Origin: Bernardetiaceae bacterium
GTDB taxonomy: Bacteria > Bacteroidota > Bacteroidia > Cytophagales > Bernardetiaceae
Length of the DNA stretch: 64,000 nt
Direction of reading: 5' to 3'
Assembly (NCBI GenBank): GCA_020832465.1
Contig: JAFIER010000066.1
Coordinates: forward strand, 27,026-91,025
Shown here: positions 58,340 through 64,000 of the stretch, one piece after another
How the letters are laid out: the number at the start of each line of letters is the position of its first letter
Position numbering within the stretch: the stretch's first letter is position 1
Program-made: the position numbers and the translations under genes
Notes under the pieces: generated by a model
Told to the model about the DNA's origin: nothing
Databases searched by the model: none
What the model saw: only the letters and a program-made list of their open reading frames with translations

Positions 58340-59977
58340 TTACACAAAAAGCTCTTGAGTTTGGCTTTCAGTGTTTTCATTTTTTTGTGGTTTTGAGTGC
58401 CCCAAAATCATATCTACTGCTTTCTCTGCAATCATTACAGTAGGTGCGTTGGTATTTCCCCTTACTATGGTAGGCATAATAGAGGCATCTACGACTCTCA
58501 AGCCGCCAATTCCGTGCAAATTAAGGGAGCTATCCACCACTGCCATATCATCAGAACCCATTTTGCATGTGCCAACGGGGTGGTATAAATGTTCCACACT
58601 CTCACGTACATAACGCTCGAGTGTATCATCTGAATCAAAATCACGCGAATCTATTGGCATCATATATTTTCCAAAAAAGGGTTCAAAAGCTTTTGCTTCG
58701 AGTATTTCTTTAGAAGCGCGCAAGGAGCGCATAATAGCTTCCACATCTTCACGTTCAGAGAGAAAACGGGGGTCTATATCGGGATAATCATCAGGATTAT
58801 CAGAACGCAATTTCATGCTACCTACACTCTTAGGTTTGACGAGCGTAGAGGCGAGCGAAAAACCACAGCCCTCAGGACGCACAAAACCATTTTTAATAAA
58901 AAAAGCAGGCGCAAAGTGAAATTGCATATCAGGTGCTTCCAGCCCTTCCTTGGTATGGAAAAACCCTCCAGCTTCAGCAAGATTGCTTGTAAAAGGTCCC
59001 TTTTCGGATACAAAAAAATCAAATAAATTAAAAAATACATTCCCTAAACCCTCTGCAATATCCAAAGATACACGTTGCTTAGCACGCACGGATAATCCAG
59101 AGTAGGGGTGGTCTTGTAAGTTCTGACCTACACCACGTAAATCTAATTTTACTTTAATGCCAACCTTTTCAAGGTCTTCAGCGCGTCCGATGCCCGAAAG
59201 CATCAAAATATGAGGCGAACCAAAAGCACCACTTGAGAGGATAATTTCCCCGCCTTGAGCAGTTTTGAGTGCATTATTATGACGAAACTCTACGCCTACT
59301 GCACGGTTGTGCTGAAATAAAATTCGGCATGCTTGCGCCTCCGTCAGGATTTCTAAATTTTCACGGTTACGTACCTCCTTAGACAAAAATGCCGCTGCCG
59401 AGCTATATCTACGTCCATTTTTTTGATTTACTTGATATAAACCTACACCTTCTTGTTGCGCGCCGTTGAAGTCTGGATTATGTGCATAGCCCATTTCTTT
59501 AGCTGCTTCTATAAATGTTTTGGATAATATATTCGGACTTTTCGGGTCTGCTACATTAAGCTCTCCCTCTCTGCCGTGATAAAAATTAGCACCACGTTCT
59601 TGGTACATAGATTTTTTAAAATAGGGCAATACATCGTCGTAGCTCCAGCCTTCGTTGCCGAGCGATGCCCACTCATCGTAATCTTTAGCATTACCACGTA
59701 TATAAATCATGGCATTGATGCTACTCGAGCCACCTAAGGTTTTGCCACGAGGCATAAAAATTTCACGTGAGGCAAGGTCTTTTTGAGGCGTACTGTGATA
59801 GGCCCAATCGTATTCGCTTTTAAAAAGTTTTGGAAAAGCCGCTGGGATATGAATATTCCTATGCTCGTCGCTTTTGCCTGCTTCGAGAAGAAGGACTTTG
59901 TTTTGAGGGTCTTTTGAAAGTCGATTCGCCAGTAAGCAACCTGCCGAACCCGCGCCAATGATAATGAAATCGTACAT
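58340..59977 (-). CDS. GMC-family FAD oxidoreductase (choline dehydrogenase-like)
   Basis: 545 residues, cytoplasmic or peripheral. Seen: FAD-binding start DFIIIGAGSAGCLLANRLS and VLLLEAGKSDEHRN, GMC signature 1 around PRGKTLGGSSSINAMIYIRG, signature 2 GAFGSPHILMLSGIG, and the catalytic C-terminal His in HLYHPVGTCKMG with a following Asn in RGNTNAPTVMIAEKAVDMI. Closest in pattern to BetA-type alcohol dehydrogenases, which oxidise choline or other alcohols. No betaine aldehyde dehydrogenase or transporter is next to it, so choline as substrate is not supported by context. Confidence 0.88.
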   Translation of the reverse strand: MYDFIIIGAGSAGCLLANRLSKDPQNKVLLLEAGKSDEHRNIHIPAAFPKLFKSEYDWAYHSTPQKDLASREIFMPRGKTLGGSSSINAMIYIRGNAKDYDEWASLGNEGWSYDDVLPYFKKSMYQERGANFYHGREGELNVADPKSPNILSKTFIEAAKEMGYAHNPDFNGAQQEGVGLYQVNQKNGRRYSSAAAFLSKEVRNRENLEILTEAQACRILFQHNRAVGVEFRHNNALKTAQGGEIILSSGAFGSPHILMLSGIGRAEDLEKVGIKVKLDLRGVGQNLQDHPYSGLSVRAKQRVSLDIAEGLGNVFFNLFDFFVSEKGPFTSNLAEAGGFFHTKEGLEAPDMQFHFAPAFFIKNGFVRPEGCGFSLASTLVKPKSVGSMKLRSDNPDDYPDIDPRFLSEREDVEAIMRSLRASKEILEAKAFEPFFGKYMMPIDSRDFDSDDTLERYVRESVEHLYHPVGTCKMGSDDMAVVDSSLNLHGIGGLRVVDASIMPTIVRGNTNAPTVMIAEKAVDMILGHSKPQKNENTESQTQELFV

Positions 59978-60135
59978 AAATGTAACTTGTGTTTTATGTA
60001 AATAAAAACTTAAATTTTAGTCGGTGTTGTATTGAATGATGCGACGCGATTGGGTAGTAATTTTTTAGAATAGCAATAATACGAAATTTATAACTTATTT
60101 TTTGCTTATTTCTACTCTTTTTTTGCATAAATGTA

Positions 60136-60257
60136 CATACTACTAGACACTATTCACTAGCCAGAAATAACATTTCTTTGAGACCTGTTATTTCTAAGCC
60201 CATTTTTCCATAGCGTGGGGTTCTCAAACCCCGCGCTAAAAAATGCATAGTAATATG
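60136..60257 (+). repeat. Family A element with perfect 9-bp target duplication
   Basis: The ends CATACTACTAGACACT and AATGCATAGTAATATG are directly flanked by ATAAATGTA at 60127-60135 and at 60258-60266. Core and long hairpins are present; part of the right arm of the long hairpin (CTATGG) is missing. The rest of the 59978-60354 gap shows no gene. Confidence 0.88.
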
Positions 60258-60354
60258 ATAAATGTATTGTATAACCTATTTGTTTGCTATAAAGTTTCTC
60301 ATAGCAGGAGCTTTATGCCATAATCTTTGTGGCTAAGAAGGACTTTATAGCCTT

Positions 60355-62553
60355 TTATTCTTTTACAAATTTTAGGGTTTGTGAGTTGCCCGTATTGCTT
60401 TTGAAACGAATCAAATATAAGCCTTTCGGCAAACTTGTAAAATCAAAAGTAGTATTTTGGTTTGCTTCCATAGTGTAGGATTGTGGGAGCAGTGCACCTG
60501 TCGTTGTATAGATTTGAAAATTACCATTTTCACTACTTCTTAGTCGCAAAATTCCTGATGTTGGATTTGGAAAGCAAGTAAGATGTGGTTCTGTCCGTGC
60601 AATAGGAGCTGTTGCGTTAGGACGACCAGTATTGCTAAAGTGCAAAAGCCCGCCACCTAAAGTGCCAACGACTAGGCTTTGCTCATAAACCGCGGGGAAT
60701 GCACCCCGACCGAAGAAGTAGCTATCTATGCGTCCGTTATTAGGATTAAAAAAAATCTGCTCTTCGGGTGTAAGCCGTTCTTGCTCCTCGAGCTGTGTCA
60801 TAAAATCGGGATAGATAAGCAGCTTTCCATTGTCCGTACCTGTAATGAGTTCGTCTTTTCCATCACCATCTAAGTCGGCAATCCAAAGGCTTAGGAAGCG
60901 TCTTCTGGTGTCGTTGTTTATGCCACCCAAAGCGTCGTTTTTTAGCTCGAAGTTTAAGTTGCCTTTATTTTCAAAGTGCCTTAAAGCACCTTGATAGCTA
61001 CCTATGAGTGCATCTGGTTTTCCATTGCGGTTCATATCATAAAAATAAACCTCATCGGTTATGCGTAGGCTTATTGGAAGGGTTTGGAAGTTGCTTGTGC
61101 TGAACTCGAATGCGCTGTTGTCTTCTGCTATGTTTGGAAAGAGGTAGGCTGAGGTTTGTCGTGTATCTATGCTGTAGGCAGTGATGATGAGGTCTTTTTT
61201 GCCGTCTTCATTGAGGTCTGCAAAGGCGGGTCTGATATAACGCCAGTTGAGCTGTTGTAAGCCAAAGGCATCTTCGCTGCGCAAAGTAAAAACAGGGTCG
61301 GTGCGGTTTCCTGTATTTTCAAAATAAAAGAGAGAGGCGCGAAAACTGCCGTCGCTTTGAGGTTGCCCTTGTGTGCCGATAAAAAGGTCTAAGTCGCCAT
61401 CATTATCAGCATCTACGAAAACGGGGCGAGCGGCTTCTCCGACATCAATCATGCGATGTTGCAAAAAATCTTCTCTTACAAACTTAAAATCAGGCAAATC
61501 CTCTCTTCCTTGATTTTCATAAAGCCAAGCTGAAGCTCTAAAATTAGTAAGATTGCCTTCGTTGATAAAATTATTTGGTGCAACAAGTAAATCAGGCACG
61601 CCGTCGCCCGTTACATCTTCGTAGTAGGCGGCGGGGAAAGTGGGTATATTTACGGGGCGTTCAGGTGGGAAATTCATATCAGCAGCACTGAAAATAGCCT
61701 CTTCATTCGTACCTTCATTGATGAGTAATGCCAAGTTATTGCATTCAATATCACCAGTTATGAGGTCTAATTTTCCATCTCCATTGACATCGAGTAGCAG
61801 TATGGCAGAGCCTGCGTGCTCGAGTTCATCTGTTCTACAGGCTTGGTTTCCAAAGACATATTCATCACAAAAGCATTCTTCAAAATTGCCCCAGCGGAGG
61901 TTTGTTTTTTGATAATCAAATTCAGCACAAGTACCATTTCGCTCTACGGCAAAATTTTTATTTAATTCTACGGTAAGTCCAAAGAAGGGTGTGTAGTTTA
62001 GAAAATCTAAATCCCCATCGCCATCAATATCTTTGATAACAGGGATATCTGTAAGGTCGACATCTAAATTTGTAGGTGTATCGCTTCTGCCTATAGTCTC
62101 AAGTTTGTCATAGGTTTGGACGAAAGCCAAGTTGCCGTTATTTTCATCGATAATATTACGCCAGACTTGAATCCCAAAATTTGTAGCGGCAAAAAGGTCT
62201 TTGTTGCCGTCGCAATCGTAGTCTCGCAATAAGCACCAGCCAATAAAATTTGGAAAAGCAGCTTCATAAGCGGGTGCATATACCCATTTGTTGCCTTCTC
62301 TTAGGAAGGTAGAAACTTTGCCCGTTGCCCGGTCGTAAATAAAAAGGTCATCAATGCCGTCGTTATTTAAATCAATGGTAGAAAATTGTGGGCTATTGAA
62401 GCCACCAGCCCATGCTAAATCTAAGGATTCGCCACCCTTGCGCACTTCGAGGCGAGGGTCGTATTCAAAAACAAATTGCGCTTGCAGGGTTACGGATTGA
62501 TAGCAAGCTAAAAATAGAAGGAAACAAATTAAAAATTTGATTTTAGTTGTCAT
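60355..62553 (-). CDS. FG-GAP/VCBS-repeat exported protein with T9SS sorting domain
   Basis: The ATG at 62553 starts a signal peptide (TTKIKFLICFLLFLACYQS, then LQAQ) and gives 732 residues; the frame extends upstream to 62616 without support. About nine FG-GAP-type calcium-binding motifs are seen, such as DLNNDGIDDLFIYD, DYDCDGNKDLF, DIDGDGDLDFL, DVNGDGKLDLI, DADNDGDLDLFIG, DLNEDGKKDLII and DLDGDGKDELITG, building an integrin-like propeller. The final 75 residues (TCFPNPTSGILRLRSSENG, LPKGLYLIRFKSN) are a T9SS type A sorting domain. The protein is presumably surface-displayed and calcium-stabilised. The ligand is unknown. Confidence 0.88.
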   Translation of the reverse strand: MTTKIKFLICFLLFLACYQSVTLQAQFVFEYDPRLEVRKGGESLDLAWAGGFNSPQFSTIDLNNDGIDDLFIYDRATGKVSTFLREGNKWVYAPAYEAAFPNFIGWCLLRDYDCDGNKDLFAATNFGIQVWRNIIDENNGNLAFVQTYDKLETIGRSDTPTNLDVDLTDIPVIKDIDGDGDLDFLNYTPFFGLTVELNKNFAVERNGTCAEFDYQKTNLRWGNFEECFCDEYVFGNQACRTDELEHAGSAILLLDVNGDGKLDLITGDIECNNLALLINEGTNEEAIFSAADMNFPPERPVNIPTFPAAYYEDVTGDGVPDLLVAPNNFINEGNLTNFRASAWLYENQGREDLPDFKFVREDFLQHRMIDVGEAARPVFVDADNDGDLDLFIGTQGQPQSDGSFRASLFYFENTGNRTDPVFTLRSEDAFGLQQLNWRYIRPAFADLNEDGKKDLIITAYSIDTRQTSAYLFPNIAEDNSAFEFSTSNFQTLPISLRITDEVYFYDMNRNGKPDALIGSYQGALRHFENKGNLNFELKNDALGGINNDTRRRFLSLWIADLDGDGKDELITGTDNGKLLIYPDFMTQLEEQERLTPEEQIFFNPNNGRIDSYFFGRGAFPAVYEQSLVVGTLGGGLLHFSNTGRPNATAPIARTEPHLTCFPNPTSGILRLRSSENGNFQIYTTTGALLPQSYTMEANQNTTFDFTSLPKGLYLIRFKSNTGNSQTLKFVKE

Positions 62554-62674
62554 AATAAGTAAGGGTACAAAAATAACAGTACTTTTTAGTTGCTTAATAA
62601 ACGCATAAACAGACACCTATGCAAATAATAAAAAAGCACTGGTGCTTGTTTTACAGAATTTTATAAAAAATAAT

Positions 62675-62798
62675 CATACCATTAGACATTCGCTAGCCAG
62701 AAATAGCATTTCTTTGAGGCATGTTATTTCTAAGCTCATTTTGTCCATAGCGTGGGGGGGTGCAACCCCCACGCTATAGAAAAATGTATAGTGGCATG
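62675..62798 (+). repeat. Family A element with near-perfect 9-bp flanking repeat
   Basis: The ends CATACCATTAGACATT and AATGTATAGTGGCATG are flanked by AAAAATAAT (62666-62674) and ACAAATAAT (62799-62807), 8 of 9 identical. The long hairpin has extra G/C pairs (GCGTGGGGGGG). The remaining gap to ansA (62799-62973) has no gene. Confidence 0.85.
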
Positions 62799-62973
62799 AC
62801 AAATAATCGATATTTTACACTATTTGCGGTTATAGCAGTTACATTTCCTTGAGAAATATTCGCGTGCTCTGATTTAAAACTCTATACTGAAACAATCTTT
62901 CTTTGAGCTTAGTTTCTACTGCCTGCCCTGAGTTTGGGAAAGTTGATTATTTATTAAAACTAAGGAACTTGTA

Positions 62974-64000
62974 CTACAAACTCATTTCGCCTCTTAAAGG
63001 CATCAAAAGTTTATCTTTTATTTCCTGACTATCCGTATAATTTCCTAAGACAAACATTGTTTTGCATATAGCAGCCTCGAGGGTCATATCTCTTCCACTA
63101 ATTACACCTAAATCTTGCAATTCTACACTTGTCTCGTAACGCCCTTGAATCACACGTCCACCCGCACATTGAGAGACATTGATAACAGCTATTCCTTTTC
63201 GAATCATTTTATCAATGGCTTGTAGTAGCCAAGGGGCGGTGGGTAGGTTTCCTGCGCCAAAAGATTCAATAACTAATCCTTTTAGGTGAGTGCTTTCTGC
63301 AAGTAAATTGATATAAGAGGGGTGCATGCCAGGGAAAATACGCAATGCCATAACGGCATTATCCATTTGTTCGTAGGCGCATAGTGGTTTTTCTGTATGT
63401 GGTAGAATAGCTGTTTCGTTGAGGTTTATAAAAATTCCACTTTCTGCTAAGTGTGGATAATTTTCAGATTCGAAGGCAGCAAAATCCATGCTTTGTACTT
63501 TTCGCGAGCGATTTCCACGTAGCAATACATTATCAAAATAAATGCAAACTTCTGGAATTAATCCTTTGTCATTTTTTTTCATAGAAGCAATTTCCAAAGC
63601 GGTAATTAGGTTTTCCCTTGCATCTGTACGGTTTGCGCCAAGCGGGATTTGCGAGCCTGTAAGTATCACGGGTTTGCAAAGATTTTGCAATAAAAAGCTC
63701 AATGCTGAGGCACTATATGCCATGGTATCCGTGCCGTGCAAAATGACAAAACCATCGTACTCTTCGTACATATCACGAATAATTTTTGCCATGCTAACCC
63801 AATGTTCGATGTGCATATTTGAGGAGTCAATAGGCTCAAAAGGAATGAGCAAAGTAAGGCGAAACTCAAAACGCTTTAGCTCGGGGACTCTTTGCATAAG
63901 CGTTCTAAAATCAAAAGGCACAAGGGTTTGGCTATTTTTAGCGAAATCCATACCGATAGTTCCCCCAGTATAAATCACCAAAATAGAAGTATCGCAGGAG
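62974..64000 (-). CDS. ansA: Cytoplasmic type I L-asparaginase, 5' end outside the window
   Basis: The coding frame runs off the right edge. Although a TTG at 63981 could start it, six further in-frame codons (SCDTSI) precede it without a stop, and type I asparaginases normally have an N-terminal segment before SILxIYTGGTIGM, so the true start is outside. 342 residues are visible. Seen: the first catalytic Thr in IYTGGTIGMD, the second motif LHGTDTMAYSASALSFLL, GSQIPLGANRTDARENLITA, and the C-terminal AGGRVIQGRYETS. It hydrolyses L-asparagine to aspartate and ammonia. Nothing adjacent suggests an operon. Confidence 0.92.
   Translation of the reverse strand, partial: SCDTSILVIYTGGTIGMDFAKNSQTLVPFDFRTLMQRVPELKRFEFRLTLLIPFEPIDSSNMHIEHWVSMAKIIRDMYEEYDGFVILHGTDTMAYSASALSFLLQNLCKPVILTGSQIPLGANRTDARENLITALEIASMKKNDKGLIPEVCIYFDNVLLRGNRSRKVQSMDFAAFESENYPHLAESGIFINLNETAILPHTEKPLCAYEQMDNAVMALRIFPGMHPSYINLLAESTHLKGLVIESFGAGNLPTAPWLLQAIDKMIRKGIAVINVSQCAGGRVIQGRYETSVELQDLGVISGRDMTLEAAICKTMFVLGNYTDSQEIKDKLLMPLRGEMSL

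Noticed and set aside
58340..59977. betA of a choline-to-betaine operon
   Set aside because: No betB, betI or transporter is adjacent. GMC enzymes with these motifs oxidise many alcohols, so the symbol was withheld.
202..62798. Hairpins of families A and B as simple rho-independent terminators
   Set aside because: Most lack a T-run directly after the stem, occur in both orientations and also between genes that do not end there, and several are bounded by target-site duplications.

Overview
The window reads as chromosomal DNA of a Bacteroidota bacterium, most likely a gliding member of the Cytophagales. Support comes from GldG, a PorZ-like protein, several exported proteins with type IX secretion (T9SS) C-terminal sorting domains, Bacteroidota-type promoters (TTTG, 19-20 bp, TAnnTTTG), a Thermus/Rickettsia-type isocitrate dehydrogenase, NspC, and an AT-rich sequence with well-spaced, mostly single-gene transcription units. 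The species is not identifiable by eye. No rRNA, tRNA, CRISPR array, prophage or transposase gene was seen.

Layout. 1-8.0 kb: end of purE, fabI, a DEDDh exonuclease, an exported TPR-CHAT protease-like protein, hisA, and an exported SUMF1-fold protein. 8.2-17.5 kb: a small four-helix membrane protein with gldG, a SpoIIAA-like protein, icd, sulfide:quinone oxidoreductase, and sufCD. 17.9-28 kb: porZ-like gene, sixA-like phosphatase, an orphan AAA ATPase, gcvH, an RDD membrane protein, a multi-PAS histidine kinase, and an M48 peptidase. 28-39 kb: a one-protein restriction-modification enzyme, a small secreted protein, nspC, a membrane GAF/coiled-coil protein coupled to a FemAB/GNAT-like transferase, and pheS. 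39-51 kb: an 1860-residue secreted nuclease, a YceI lipoprotein, a DUF2007 protein, a flippase-like membrane protein, an outer-membrane protein, and an acyl-ACP desaturase. 51-57 kb: a one-strand signalling cluster (membrane PAS histidine kinase, REC with degenerate SpoIIE domain, stand-alone REC, REC with intact SpoIIE phosphatase). 57-64 kb: a redoxin-like protein, a GMC oxidoreductase, an FG-GAP T9SS protein, and ansA running off the edge.

The most striking feature is the intergenic DNA. Almost every gap carries small palindromic elements, in at least six families. Family A (about 100-135 bp) has terminal inverted repeats of the type CATACtAcTAgACATT, two internal hairpins and, in several copies, 9-bp target-site duplications. 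Family E is a 91-bp element present twice (90/91 identical, opposite orientation) with 7-8 bp flanking direct repeats. Families A and B share a core hairpin and form chimeras. In family A the long hairpin changes on both arms together, so pairing is preserved. No transposase is present, so these look like non-autonomous elements (MITE- or REPIN-like) moved from elsewhere.

Other points worth attention are a candidate structured small RNA with its own promoter and terminator (about 10.88-11.06 kb), a REC-SpoIIE paralogue that has lost its metal-binding residues next to an intact one, a 70-residue (10-heptad) repeat expansion in the GAF protein, and sufCD without adjacent sufB or sufS. Several upstream start codons lie inside mobile repeats (6417, 20295, 57942) and were rejected in favour of downstream starts.
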